A stretch of DNA of 64,000 nt from Hippophae tibetana (GCA_037013495.1 JAZDXN010000030.1:1736001-1800000); one strand, 5' to 3'; shown: positions 27,364-37,430, numbered from the stretch's first letter. Notes: generated by a model from the letters alone, not told the origin. A program made the numbers and translations.

Positions 27364-29194
27364 GCTTCTTGCTAGTCTCTTAGCAAGAGAAGCGATAAAA
27401 GCTAAAAATTAAACTATCCTAAATCACTTTCGTGGATTGAAACGGTTGCATTTAGCCTATGCAACAAGCCGTTAAACCCCTAGGTTGCCCTAGTGGACGT
27501 GTTTGAGTCTCGTGAGGGTTTTCAGTAATGATACCCACAAACATTGAACTAAAAAGAAAAACAATCAAAACAAAAATTAAAATTACAACACAATCAAAAA
27601 TTAATTTAAAAAAAAAACAACATATCACAAAAATATCTCATACTTTTTAATCTCTTTTAAGATCATAATTAAAATCTCAAGCATAAGTTATTTTAATCTC
27701 TTTAAACAATCATGATTTTATTATAATAATTAGTCGAAAATTATTTTCATATTTCATTTCAAAAATGTATCAATTTAATTTTACCCAATTTCAGTGTCAT
27801 GAATCAGTATTCGCTTCGACTCTATTCCTCACAAGTCAATACTCTCAAAGCACTGAATCCTATGGGTTCAAACACTCATACTAATTTATATGCGAAAGAG
27901 TTGATGTATAGAAATGAACTAATATGTTCGAATATGTATAAAGAATAAAGGCTCAAAGTGTTATTTTAACATTGATCTCATGAAAGGAATCGAATGTATA
28001 AATTATAAAGATATCATATACAAAAATTATTTTCATGCATAAATCAAACTCATTAAGAAAGAATTTCAAGATATATGCTTTTACAAATGAAGAAATTGCA
28101 ATGACTTTTTAGGGAATTACTTCCTATATCTTTCTTTTGTAATTAGCCTTTACTCACAACTTTGTAGGCAATGTGGGTGATAGTATGTAGATGATACTAT
28201 TTTTTTATCTCTCTATTTTTTTTTTTGTAGATATTTTTCAATATATGTATTTTTTTAGAGAGTCAACCCATGTACAGATTGTACATTTTTTGGATTTTGG
28301 TGAGTGGTTAATTTTGTGTCTTTTCTGTTTGATCTTGGTTTAGGTAACCCCAGATATGTCTTTTTGTTTTTGTAGCAGTCATGCATGAATGAGATATAAG
28401 CATATACTATCAATTTCTACTCAAATCGTTTAATCTAAACAAAAAATAATAATAAAAAATATATGATACTCTATTAAGATGAAAAAAATTCATACATTCA
28501 ATGCTAATACCTATAGAGATCATCTAAACTTTTTGAATAAATAAGAAATGTGTTTGGAGTAGAAAAAATATATATTCACTCTGAATAAAAGAAATTAGGC
28601 TCAAATTATATCTCACAAGGGTAGTCTCCACTAAAAAAAAATTCATAAATACCGATATTGGGTTTAATATAATTTCCACATTTTATCAAGAAATACTAGT
28701 TATGACAAAAACTAACTAATTATCAAAAATAATTACACAATATTTCATGATATGTTTTCAAAAATTAATCTAACAGTACCAAAGACTTAACTATTTACTT
28801 AAATTTGATTTAAAGAAATGATAAATTTTTGTGAGAATTTTTTATTTTTTTATTTTTATTGTTTTATTAAGCATGGTAACTTTTCACCACCCCCAACCTA
28901 GAACTTACATTGTCCTCAATGTAACAACTGCAAATTAAAGATAAAGAGAAAAGAGTAGAAAGATTACCTATTTCTTGAGAATGTGTAAGTAGTAATGAAG
29001 GAATGCAGGTGCATCCATCATATTCATCATTAAAGTGTGTACAGACAGATCGCTGTGAACTTCTAATATCTCAACAAATATTTTTAGTTTTAACAATTTT
29101 TTTTTTTTTAAAAAATTATTCACATATAAGTAAACTAAAATAAACAATAAAATTAAGTAAATAAAACAAATAACAAAAAAAATTACCTAACATG
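27364..29194 (-). other. non-coding 3' part of the element
   Basis: About 1.8 kb between the purine tract and the twin hairpins after the pol region. It is AT-rich and has no reading frame of useful length on either strand. Many Athila relatives carry an env-like frame here; none is seen. It holds a hairpin next to the purine tract (27368-27387, CTTGCTA/TAGCAAG), low-complexity T and A runs, and a second purine tract with a hairpin near 28885-28924. Confidence 0.85.
28885..28924 (-). other. second purine tract with adjacent hairpin
   Basis: The minus strand holds GGTTGGGGGTGGTG (28898-28885), sharing the 10-mer GGTTGGGGGT with the tract beside the 3' LTR. Next to it lies a perfect hairpin: TTACATTG (28905-28912), loop TCCT, CAATGTAA (28917-28924). 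The tract at 27351 is likewise followed by a hairpin at 27368-27387. It could be an auxiliary plus-strand start or a relic of an older element end. Confidence 0.6.
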
Positions 29195-29242
29195 ATGGGT
29201 TGCCTCCCATCCAGCGCTTAGTTTAACGTCTTAGCAAGACGT
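29195..29242 (-). other. twin hairpin after the pol region
   Basis: Two adjacent inverted repeats start 13 bp beyond the end of the last pol frame: ACGTCTT/AAGACGT (29226-29232 and 29236-29242) and ATGGGTTGCCTCCCAT (29195-29210, stem ATGGG/CCCAT). The same pair, in the same order and orientation, follows the first gag at 34657-34706. It may be a 3' processing, stability or packaging signal; that is inference. Confidence 0.75.
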
Positions 29243-29254
29243 ATCTTTTTGGTG

Positions 29255-29587
29255 CTAAGGGTTACTCAGCCAAATGCAATCCATTTCAGCAATGTTGTTT
29301 GGTTCTTCCACATAAGGCTTGACACGATGGCCATTAACTTTGAACGTTTTTTGTGTCTTGGAGTCCAATAGTTCTACCACTCCATGTTCAGATACCTGAA
29401 CTATTTTGAATGGTCCATCCCATCTTGATCTTAGCTTTCCTGGAAACAATCTCAAACGAGAGTTAAATAAAAGAACTTTCATTCCAGGGTGAAATGTTTT
29501 AGGAACTAGCCTCTTGTCATGATAGCGCTTAGTACGCTCCTTGTATAATTTGGCATTCTCATAGGCTTCATTCCTAATTTCTTCCAA
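29255..29587 (-). CDS. pol: Athila integrase C-terminal region
   Basis: A 110-residue frame. The block [18 protein letters not shown] followed by RWDGPF is the conserved C-terminal module of gypsy integrases, which helps bind viral-type DNA. It lies directly downstream of the reverse transcriptase-integrase frame, in the order expected for Athila pol. No chromodomain follows, which argues against a chromovirus. Part of a retroelement fossil; it belongs to the same pol region as 29597-32233. Confidence 0.85.
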   Translation of the reverse strand: MEEIRNEAYENAKLYKERTKRYHDKRLVPKTFHPGMKVLLFNSRLRLFPGKLRSRWDGPFKIVQVSEHGVVELLDSKTQKTFKVNGHRVKPYVEEPNNIAEMDCIWLSNP

Positions 29588-29596
29588 CTCATGAAG

Positions 29597-32233
29597 CTAG
29601 AGTACTCGTTTTTCACCTGCTTTATCTAAATCCATGTTTAGCTCTTTAATTGCCCAATAAGCCTTATGTTCAAGTTCAACTGGAAGGTGGCATGCTTTCC
29701 CAAAGATTAACCGGTAAGGGCTCATCCCAATAGGTGTTTTGTAAGCGGTGCGGTATGCCCATAAGGCATCATTTAACTTAAATGCCCAATCCTTCCTTGA
29801 GGGACGCACAGTGCGTTCCAGTATTCCCTTAATTTGCCTATTACTTACTTCCACTAAACCGGAAGTTTGAGGATGATATGGAGTAGCTACCTTATGTGTG
29901 ATGTTGTACTTGTTTAGTACTCCATCAAAGAGTTTGTTACAAAAATGGCTACCTCCATCACTTATTATAGCTCTAGGCGTTCCGAACCTAATAAATATGA
30001 AATCTTTCAAGAATTTCACAACAACATTAGCATCATTGGTTTTGGTGGGTATAGCTTCTACCCATTTGGACACATAATCCACAGCAACCAAAATGTATTG
30101 AAAACCATTAGATGGGGGAAAAGGACCCATAAAGTCAATCCCCCATACGTCAAAGAGTTCAACAACTAAATTAGATGTCAAAGGCATTTCATCTCTTTTG
30201 CTTATGTTTCCTGTTCTTTGACATCTATCACATTGTGCACAAAACATATGAGCATCTTTAAAAAGAGTGGGCCAAAAGAATCCAGACTGTAATATCTTAC
30301 GGGCTGTCTTTTCTCCTCCAAAATGACCCCCACAATGAAGTTCATGACAAAAAGTCAGAATGCTCTTATGTTCTTCTTCAGGTACACATCTCCGGATGAC
30401 TTGATCTTGACCAATCTTGTATAAATAAGGGTCATCCCAGAAATAGTCCTTAATAGTTTTAAAAAACCTTTTCTTCTCCTGATATGAAGTGTTAGGTCGC
30501 AAAACACCAGTGGCAAGATAGTTTACAATATCAGCGTACCATGGGTTCGGACCTATGAAAAATAACTGTTCATCAGGAAAGGTTTCAACTATATCGTCAT
30601 TACTCTCATCTTTAAGAGAATTAAAGTCAGAAATCAACCTAGACAAATGGTCAGCTACTAAGTTTTCACTGCCTTTCTTATCCTTGATTTCTAGGTCAAA
30701 TTCTTGTAAGAGTAAGACCCACCTGATTAATCTTGGCTTGGCGTTTGGTTTACTTAATAGGTATCTTAAAGCAGCATGATCAGAATGCACAATCACTTTA
30801 GATCCTACTAAATAAGAACGAAATTTGTCTAAAGAGAATACTATAGCCAAGAATTCCTTTTCAGTGGTGGTGTAATTCATCTGGGCATCATTGAGTGTTT
30901 TGCTAGCATAGTAGATGACATGTAAACGCTTATCCACTCTTTGTCCCAGGACTGCTCCTATTGCATAATCAGAAGCGTCACACATTATTTCAAAGGGTAA
31001 AGACCAGTTTGGTGCCATTATAACAGGGGTAGATGTGAGTTTATCTTTCAAGGTATTAAAGGAAGTAAGGCAGTCATTGTTGAAATCAAAATCAGCATCT
31101 TTGGATAGCAAGTTACATAATGGACGACTTATTTTAGAGAAATCTTTAATAAATCGTCTGTAGAATCCTGCATGTCCCAAGAAGCTTCTTATCCCCTTCA
31201 CAGATGTAGGGGGAGGTAGTTTGGATATCAATTCAACTTTTGCCTTATCAACTTCAATACCCTTGTTTGAAATTATATGTCCTAAAACTATCCCTTGTTG
31301 AACCATAAAATGACTTTTCTCCGAACTAAGGGTTAGGTTGCATTCAATGCATCTTTCTAAAACCAAAGTCAATTTATGTAAGCAATCATCAAATGAGTTC
31401 CCAAAGACAGAGAAATCTTCCATGAAAATCTCAATGAATTTTTCCACCATGTCCGAAAAAATGGATATCATGCATCTCTGGAACGTGGCAGGGGCATTGC
31501 ATAACCCAAATGGCATTCTGCGAAAAGCAAATGTCCCAAAAGGACATGTAAATGTGGTCTTTTCCTGATCTTCTGGTGCTATGGGTACTTGATAATATCC
31601 AGACAGTCCATCCAAAAAACAGTAAAATTCGTGCCCAGCTAATCTTTCCAACATTTGATCAATGAATGGAAGAGGAAAGTGATCCTTTTTCGTATATAAA
31701 TTTAGTTTCCTAAAATCTATACACATTCTCCATCCAGTGATTATTCTAGTGGGCACTAATTCACTTTTGTCATTCTTAACAACTGTTATCCCAGATTTCT
31801 TTGGTACCACATGCACTGGACTAACCCACTTACTATCCGCAATAGGATAGATAATCCCTTCTTCTAATAATTTAAGAATTTCCTTCTTAACTACCTCTTG
31901 CATGTTTGGGTTTAGTCTTCTTTGGGCCTCTCGTACAGGTTTAGCACCGTCCTCCAAGTTGATCTTGTGCATACACATTGTTGGACTAATGCCTCTTATA
32001 TCCCCTATACTCCAACCTATAGATTTCTTAAACTGTTTAAGCACTTTGATGAGTTCCTTTTCTTGTGGTTTGGTCAAGGTTGAAGAAATTATCACTGGAT
32101 AAGTTTCCCCTTCTCCCAAAAACACATATTTTAAGTGCTCAGGTAAGTCTTTGAGTTCAAGTTCAGGTGGATTGGCCTCTTTAATAGATGAAGAACTGGG
32201 TAGATTTAAAAGTGTACTAGATTTTGTCATCAC
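29597..32233 (-). CDS. pol: Athila pol: reverse transcriptase, RNase H and integrase
   Basis: An 878-residue frame. The reverse transcriptase spans about residues 135-320, with [31 protein letters not shown] and [18 protein letters not shown]. RNase H spans about 405-525, with [35 protein letters not shown] and ADHLSRL. The integrase begins near 625 with a zinc-binding HHCC region ([19 protein letters not shown]) and a catalytic core ([38 protein letters not shown]). These enzymes copy the RNA into DNA and insert it into the genome. There is one RNase H domain only, unlike Tat/Ogre elements, which carry a second. It lies downstream of gag-protease, in the same phase. Short frames on the other strand are shadows. 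Confidence 0.95.
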   Translation of the reverse strand: MMTKSSTLLNLPSSSSIKEANPPELELKDLPEHLKYVFLGEGETYPVIISSTLTKPQEKELIKVLKQFKKSIGWSIGDIRGISPTMCMHKINLEDGAKPVREAQRRLNPNMQEVVKKEILKLLEEGIIYPIADSKWVSPVHVVPKKSGITVVKNDKSELVPTRIITGWRMCIDFRKLNLYTKKDHFPLPFIDQMLERLAGHEFYCFLDGLSGYYQVPIAPEDQEKTTFTCPFGTFAFRRMPFGLCNAPATFQRCMISIFSDMVEKFIEIFMEDFSVFGNSFDDCLHKLTLVLERCIECNLTLSSEKSHFMVQQGIVLGHIISNKGIEVDKAKVELISKLPPPTSVKGIRSFLGHAGFYRRFIKDFSKISRPLCNLLSKDADFDFNNDCLTSFNTLKDKLTSTPVIMAPNWSLPFEIMCDASDYAIGAVLGQRVDKRLHVIYYASKTLNDAQMNYTTTEKEFLAIVFSLDKFRSYLVGSKVIVHSDHAALRYLLSKPNAKPRLIRWVLLLQEFDLEIKDKKGSENLVADHLSRLISDFNSLKDESNDDIVETFPDEQLFFIGPNPWYADIVNYLATGVLRPNTSYQEKKRFFKTIKDYFWDDPYLYKIGQDQVIRRCVPEEEHKSILTFCHELHCGGHFGGEKTARKILQSGFFWPTLFKDAHMFCAQCDRCQRTGNISKRDEMPLTSNLVVELFDVWGIDFMGPFPPSNGFQYILVAVDYVSKWVEAIPTKTNDANVVVKFLKDFIFIRFGTPRAIISDGGSHFCNKLFDGVLNKYNITHKVATPYHPQTSGLVEVSNRQIKGILERTVRPSRKDWAFKLNDALWAYRTAYKTPIGMSPYRLIFGKACHLPVELEHKAYWAIKELNMDLDKAGEKRVL

Positions 32234-32338
32234 TTCATTATTGTCTAGTTGTTCAAGGTACCCCTTTATTTCCTCATCTAAATCTTCTTCAACCTTTTCA
32301 AGTGTAAGAACGGTTTCAAGCTTGTCTTCTATTCTGGT

Positions 32339-34426
32339 TCAGAAAAAGGTGTTTTGGACAAGATTATCCAAAGGATCAACATCGAATATTTCATCGATGG
32401 CAGAAATAGAAGGGAAAGGTGAAGAATCAAAAACTTTAAAATGAACAGTCTCTCCTAAGACTGTCATTGTCAAATTTCCATCTTGGACATCAATAATAGT
32501 TTTAGTAGTTGCCATAAATGGTCTACCAAGCAATATTGTGTGCTCTCTGTCCAATGCTGGATTTTCTTGCATATCCAGAACCACAAAGTCAACAGGTATT
32601 ATCAGTTTGTCTACCTGTACCAAAACATCCTCAACTATTCCCTCTGGATATTTAAGAGATCTATCTGCAAGTTGAAGGGACATAGTTGTGGGTTTTAAAT
32701 CCCCTAGATTGAGTTGTAAGAATATAGAGTAGGGCATCAAATTTATACTAGCACCTAAATCAAGCATTGCTTTAGCAACCTTCCTATCCCCCATAGTTAT
32801 GTTTATAATAAAACTTCCAGGGTCTTTCAACTTAGGGGGTAGTTTGTGCTGAAGTACAGCGCTAGAAATTTCTGATACTACTACTCGTTCATTCAGTTCA
32901 TACCTCCTTTTCTTAGTGTTCAACTCTTTGAAAAACTTGGCATATGAGGGCACATTCATGATCACTTCTAACAATGGTAAATTGATATTCACTTTAGAGA
33001 GCATATTAAAAAGATCATTGAATTGCTTATCTTGTTTGGACTCTTTTAACCGGTGGGGAAAAGGTACTTGTATCTGGTGTGGTTCTGTTGTCTTTTGAAT
33101 TTTGGGGGTGTCAGATGACCCCCCAATGAGTTTTTCAGAAGGCTTGTTAAGTTTAACACTTGTTTCTCCTTTTTGCGAGATTAGAGTATCGCCTTCTTTG
33201 TTACCTGAAGTACAAGGTAGATTGTTAGAGATTTCAGGTAAACTGGTATTGACTACCTTACCACTTCGAAGGGTTCTAACATCCTTTGCTTGTTCTGGTT
33301 GACTGGGAAACTTTCCTGGTTCTTTCTTTTGCATTTGTTCAGCCAGTTGCCCAACTTTAGATTCAATTCTTTTAACCGAAGCCTCCATGGTGTTCAACCT
33401 TTGATTAGTCATCAATTGGTTGTCACGACTAACTTGAATAAAAGCATTCAAGCTATCTTCTAAGGTTGGTTTAAAAGATTGGCTTGGTGGGTAAGGGTGG
33501 TTGTTATCCGACCTTAGTGTTGGATATTGGGTGTAGGCTGGGTGATTATAGGTGTTTGGATGATACCTTTGATAAGATTGGACTTCCTCTATGGCATCGA
33601 CACTAGAATCACAAGTATTTGAACAATTATGAGTACCATGCCCAATTGAACAACACACTTCACATACCTCTTGATTTGAAATTTGGTGGGAAGTGAGGAA
33701 TTTCACTTGTTTAGTCAATTCAGCAAGTTGCAAGGTTATCTCATTATCAGAGCCGACTTCATTGACCTTTGCTTTCCTTCTACCACCTCTTTGTTGGGAA
33801 TTAGAACCCAACAGCTCATAAAGATTATAGGTTTCCTCTGCAGTCTTTTCTCCTACAGCACCTCCAGCAGCATTATCAACCATGTATTGACTCTGTAGTG
33901 TCAATCCATCATAAAAGAATTGGTTTTGTAGCTGTAAGGGAAAGCTATGATTTTGACATTGAATGAAAAGGAGTTTGAATCGTTCCCAAGCTTCATGAAA
34001 GGGCTCTTCATTCATTTGAGAAAATGTTGCTATCTTTGTTCTTAGATCAACAGTCTTTTGATGGGAATAGAACCTACCCATAAAAATTTCATAGACTGCC
34101 TCCCAAGTTTTAAGAGAACCTGACTGTAGAGTAATGAACCATGACCAAGCTTTATCTTTGAGAGTGTAAGGAAAACACCTCATCCTAAGTTGATCTTCAT
34201 TAATTGCATGTAGTGGAAAGGTTTGGACAATAGCATAGAATTCTCGAATGAAATGCAAAGGGTCTTCATTAGGGATACCGTAAAAGGAAGGCAACAAAGA
34301 ATAATGAATCTTTTTCAATTCATAATTCCTTGCAGCCTCTTGTAATTGGATACCGGAAGTTACATTGCCAATGATTGGCATTGTATATTCTTTCATCTTT
34401 TTCCGCCTATCTTCAGCATCTCCCAT
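32339..34426 (-). CDS. gag-pro: second gag fused to aspartic protease (Athila gag-pro)
   Basis: A 695-residue frame. The gag core is at about residues 45-210 (LPSFYGIPNEDPL, FPYTLKDKAWSW, FSQMNEEPFHEAWERFK, FFYDGLT, VDNAAGGAVGEKT). A zinc knuckle of C-X2-C-X4-H-X4-C type lies near 255-268 (CEVCCSIGHGTHNC). A helical, probably coiled-coil stretch follows around 330-390. The C-terminal aspartic protease begins near 555 with LDLGASINLMPYS and continues through QLADRS, FVVLDM and ILLGRPFMAT. Gag forms the particle and the protease cuts the polyprotein. The gag core is about 70-75% identical by eye to the upstream gag at 34773-36110, so the element has two gag genes. The start at 34426 was chosen because the frame opens close to it and the homology begins shortly after. 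Confidence 0.94.
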   Translation of the reverse strand: MGDAEDRRKKMKEYTMPIIGNVTSGIQLQEAARNYELKKIHYSLLPSFYGIPNEDPLHFIREFYAIVQTFPLHAINEDQLRMRCFPYTLKDKAWSWFITLQSGSLKTWEAVYEIFMGRFYSHQKTVDLRTKIATFSQMNEEPFHEAWERFKLLFIQCQNHSFPLQLQNQFFYDGLTLQSQYMVDNAAGGAVGEKTAEETYNLYELLGSNSQQRGGRRKAKVNEVGSDNEITLQLAELTKQVKFLTSHQISNQEVCEVCCSIGHGTHNCSNTCDSSVDAIEEVQSYQRYHPNTYNHPAYTQYPTLRSDNNHPYPPSQSFKPTLEDSLNAFIQVSRDNQLMTNQRLNTMEASVKRIESKVGQLAEQMQKKEPGKFPSQPEQAKDVRTLRSGKVVNTSLPEISNNLPCTSGNKEGDTLISQKGETSVKLNKPSEKLIGGSSDTPKIQKTTEPHQIQVPFPHRLKESKQDKQFNDLFNMLSKVNINLPLLEVIMNVPSYAKFFKELNTKKRRYELNERVVVSEISSAVLQHKLPPKLKDPGSFIINITMGDRKVAKAMLDLGASINLMPYSIFLQLNLGDLKPTTMSLQLADRSLKYPEGIVEDVLVQVDKLIIPVDFVVLDMQENPALDREHTILLGRPFMATTKTIIDVQDGNLTMTVLGETVHFKVFDSSPFPSISAIDEIFDVDPLDNLVQNTFF

Positions 34427-34772
34427 GGTTGTTTGTAGTTGAAAATGATCCTCCTCCTATTGTGTATCAACATTTTGCTTTTAGTAGATATCTCTAAGAA
34501 ATATTTATAACTTGATAAAACGTAAAAGCAAAAAGTGCAAGGAACCTAATATTTTTTTTTTAAATTTAAGCGAATGGACAGAATTTTTGAAACAAACGAA
34601 TTTTATTTCATCTGAATTTTTATTACACGCAAACTAAAACAAAGGAAAATACAATAATGGGTGACCTCCCATACATGACTAAAATTTATCGTCTTCTAGT
34701 AAGACGTTGCTTGGAGATTGCAGAATGAAAAACTCAATGTCTCCTCTTCATTGAATTCATTTAAGTATCAAA
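34427..34772 (-). other. spacer between the two gag genes, with twin hairpin
   Basis: About 350 bp of non-coding sequence. It contains CGTCTT/AAGACG (34690-34695 and 34701-34706) and ATGGGTGACCTCCCAT (34657-34672), matching the pair found after the pol region at 29195-29242 in order, spacing class and stem sequence. The rest is AT-rich with no other structure that I can support. Confidence 0.8.
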
Positions 34773-36110
34773 TTAGTCTTTGCCTTTTTGCAAATGTTCA
34801 ACTAACTGTTCAACTTGAACTTCCACCTTTTTGATAGAAGCTTCCACAGAGTCCAACCGTTGATTGGTTTTAGATTGGTTATCCCTACAAACTTGAATAA
34901 AAGAATTCAAGTTGTCCTCCAGAGTTGGTTTATTGGGAATGCTTCTTGGAATAGGTGGGTGGAATTGCTGGCCTGCCTGGTTTGAGCTTTGAGTGAAAGG
35001 AGGGTTGTTTTGCCTCCAAGAGAAATTTGGATGACTTCTCCACCCAGGATTATAGGTATTTGAATTGGGATCAAACCTGGGTCTCTGTTGATATGCTCCC
35101 AACACATTGACCTGTTCAGGTCCAGTTGTTTCTCCTTGATATGGACAGGCTTCAGTACCATGTCCCATGTTGCTATACAAACCATATTGATCATTATTGG
35201 TGTTGGTTTGTGTAGCGAGAAGGGCAACTTGCTTAGTCAGTTGAACAAGTTGTTGTTGAACTTCATTACTGGAGTCGATTTCATGAACTCCAGCTTTTCT
35301 CACTCGGGAGCTTTTCTGTTGGGAATTAGCACCCAACATCTCAAAGAGGTTATACGTCTCTGAGGCAGTTTTTTCTCCTATTGCTCCTCCTGCAGCGTTG
35401 TCGACAATGAACTGACATTGTTGTGTAAGTCCATCGTAAAAGAATTGGTTCTGCAACTGCAGGGGAAAGCTATGATGGGGACACTGAGTGAGAAACATCT
35501 TGAACCTATCCCAAGCTTCATGGAATGGTTCTCCATCCATCTGAGAGAAAGTAGCAATCTTTCCTCTCAACTCTGATGTTTTTTGATGGGAATAGAATTT
35601 TCCCATGAATTTATTGTAAATGTTACCCCATGTCATCAGAGAACCTGGGGGAAGTGACATCAACCAAGCTTTGGCCTTATCCTTTAGAGTGTAGGGAAAA
35701 CATCTCATCCTAAGTTGATCCTCGTTTAAAATACCGAGGGGGAATGTTTGGACCGTAGCATAGAAATCTCTCATAAAGGAAAGAGAATCTTCATTAGGTA
35801 ACCCATAAAAGGAAGGAAGCATAGAAAAATGAATATTTTTAAGGTCGTAATTCCGAGCAGCCTCCCCCAACTGGATAGCGGCAGTTGCCGTGCCTATTAC
35901 CGGTCTTGCAAACTCCTTCATCGTGGTTTCCCTAATATGTTGGTTTTCCTCCATTTCTTTTGGTTCTAGTAAAGGATTAAGACTTGGTTCTATGTTTGGC
36001 TCAAAAACAGGTTGATGGGTAGAATCCAGTTTTGTTGACACTTGTTTAAATTTATGAAATTTATTTACATATGGTGTAAGGGGATTTCCTAGGGATCTCC
36101 TACCACGCAT
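34773..36110 (-). CDS. gag: first gag (upstream gag paralogue, no protease)
   Basis: A 445-residue frame. An N-terminal extension of about 65 residues precedes the gag core at about 97-265 (LPSFYGLPNEDSL, FPYTLKDKAKAWL, FSQMDGEPFHEAWDRFK, FFYDGLTQQ, VDNAAGGAIGEKT). A Gln/Asn/Pro-rich stretch and a helical C-terminal segment (TLEDNLNSFIQV to VEQLVEHL, about 395-440) follow. The core aligns end to end with the second gag at about 70-75% identity by eye, and the helical tail aligns too. The frame stops before any protease. It lies between the leader and the gag-pro frame, 346 bp upstream of the latter. Related Ogre/Tat elements have an extra frame before gag, but there it is not normally a gag copy. 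It may supply protease-free gag. Confidence 0.92.
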   Translation of the reverse strand: MRGRRSLGNPLTPYVNKFHKFKQVSTKLDSTHQPVFEPNIEPSLNPLLEPKEMEENQHIRETTMKEFARPVIGTATAAIQLGEAARNYDLKNIHFSMLPSFYGLPNEDSLSFMRDFYATVQTFPLGILNEDQLRMRCFPYTLKDKAKAWLMSLPPGSLMTWGNIYNKFMGKFYSHQKTSELRGKIATFSQMDGEPFHEAWDRFKMFLTQCPHHSFPLQLQNQFFYDGLTQQCQFIVDNAAGGAIGEKTASETYNLFEMLGANSQQKSSRVRKAGVHEIDSSNEVQQQLVQLTKQVALLATQTNTNNDQYGLYSNMGHGTEACPYQGETTGPEQVNVLGAYQQRPRFDPNSNTYNPGWRSHPNFSWRQNNPPFTQSSNQAGQQFHPPIPRSIPNKPTLEDNLNSFIQVCRDNQSKTNQRLDSVEASIKKVEVQVEQLVEHLQKGKD

Positions 36111-36307
36111 AGACTATTGTAAACGTAAATTTAAAACTCCTGTCAACAAAATAAAAAATTTAGAGAAAATTTACATGTTATTCAATACAAAGCACTAAAC
36201 AAAACTAGTTAAACCCTAAAAAAAGAAATTTTTTTATTTTTTTATTTTTTTTTTATTTTTTTTTTATTTTTATATTTTTTTTTGTAACATAATTAGTATT
36301 AACCAAG

Positions 36308-36430
36308 AGTGCTCCCAGGAAAGAATGGTGGTGCAAACGGCACCTTAAATACCATTCTCCTAGCCAGAACAACGTTCCCAGGAAAGACTAGTGGCACAAA
36401 GGCTTCAAGAACTAGTCTCCTAGACAGAAC
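36308..36430 (-). repeat. paired 60-bp leader repeats with covarying stem-loops
   Basis: Two direct copies share CCCAGGAAAG at the start and CTCCTAG plus CAGAAC at the end, 60-63 bp apart. Copy 1 has the stem AGAATGGT (36322-36329) / ACCATTCT (36351-36358) and an inner GGTGC/GCACC stem. Copy 2 has the stem AGACTAGT (36385-36392) / ACTAGTCT (36411-36418). The stems differ at two positions, and both differences are matched on the other arm (A-T to C-G, G-C to A-T), which supports a conserved RNA fold. Confidence 0.75.
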
Positions 36431-36505
36431 TCCCTTAGATTTTTACTTTTCATGCTTTTTAGTTAATTAGATATGAATTCAAGTAAATTTTTTTTTTTAC
36501 TATTT

Positions 36506-36690
36506 ATGAACGGTAATTTTATTTTACTATTCACGCTATATAATGTCTTATTAACTTAAATTTTTTTTGAAATTTAAGTTTTTGAATTTTTTTTTTTTTT
36601 ATGAACGGTAATTTTATTTTACTATTCATGCTATATTATTTCTTATTAACTTAAAATTTTTTTTGAATTTTGAATTTAAATTTTTTTTTT
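36506..36690 (-). repeat. 95-bp tandem repeat in the leader
   Basis: ATGAACGGTAATTTTATTTT begins at 36506 and again at 36601, followed in both by ACTATTCA(C/T)GCTATAT and CTTATTAACTTAAA. A shorter, more diverged start (ATGAATGG) lies at 36718. The copies are separated by T-rich sequence of differing length. Confidence 0.8.
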
Positions 36691-36918
36691 ATTATTATTA
36701 TTATTTTTTTTTTATTCATGAATGGTAAAATTTTTTTACTTCAAATTTCAAATTTCTAAATTATTTTACAATAAAAAAAAATTATTTTTTTTTATTTTTT
36801 TTATTTTTTTTTATTTCTTATGAATTTTGAAATTTGATTTTTGTTAAAATATCACAATTATTTACAGCACAAAAATGTTTTTTAAAATTTTGATAAATAA
36901 TTTAAAAACGCTATTCCT

Positions 36919-36936
36919 TCCCCGGCAACGGCGCCA
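36919..36936 (-). other. primer-binding site for tRNA-Asp
   Basis: The sense strand reads TGGCGCCGTTGCCGGGGA, the complement of the 3' end of plant tRNA-Asp including its CCA. It starts 6 bp inside the 5' LTR end. tRNA-Asp priming is known for Athila elements and supports the lineage call. The tRNA match rests on my knowledge of the plant tRNA-Asp sequence. Confidence 0.92.
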
Positions 36937-37430
36937 AAAACTTGATGAACGAAAACCGGCATCACCGATCTTCGCAAATACTTTGGTTTTAATATTTATA
37001 AAACTCTCGCAAGTGCACGAATCATTTCGAAGAAAATGATAAGTATACTCCCAAGGTCGATCTAAGGAAGGAATGTATGTGGTTTTTAATTTATTATTCA
37101 AACTTTGAAAAACGAAATTAAATCCTAAACATCCTGTCACGATAGTTTGGTTTTTGTGTTCCTAATCTAATAACATAAAATAAACATATATACAGATTAA
37201 TTAAATATAATCTAATAACATAAAAATAAACATAGATACAAATTCAATAAATAATTATCTAAAAATAAACATATATACGGATTCAATAAATATTCATGCA
37301 AATTTTTATCATTTATATTAGCGGAGTATTTATGGATATAATAATTAAATTAATTATGCTTGCTCATATTAACTAGGTTATTAAAGATATAAATTGATAT
37401 TTTATTGATTCTCTCTTTTTTATATAAATA

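Larger units (their letters stand above)
36111..36918 (-). other. element leader (5' untranslated region)
   Basis: About 0.8 kb between the primer site and the first gag. It contains two imperfect 60-bp direct repeats with hairpins (36308-36430), a 95-bp tandem repeat (36506-36690) and long T runs on the plus strand, so the sense RNA would be A-rich. There is no reading frame of note. In retroelements the leader usually holds dimerisation and packaging signals; that role here is inferred. Confidence 0.85.

Noticed and set aside
29945-35363. Plus-strand frames of 60-97 codons across the gag and pol regions
   Set aside because: They are antisense shadows of the minus-strand coding parts.
36919-36936. 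Possible tRNA-Asp gene fragment
   Set aside because: Only the 3' 18 bases match and they sit at the exact primer-site position next to the LTR, so it is the primer-binding site.
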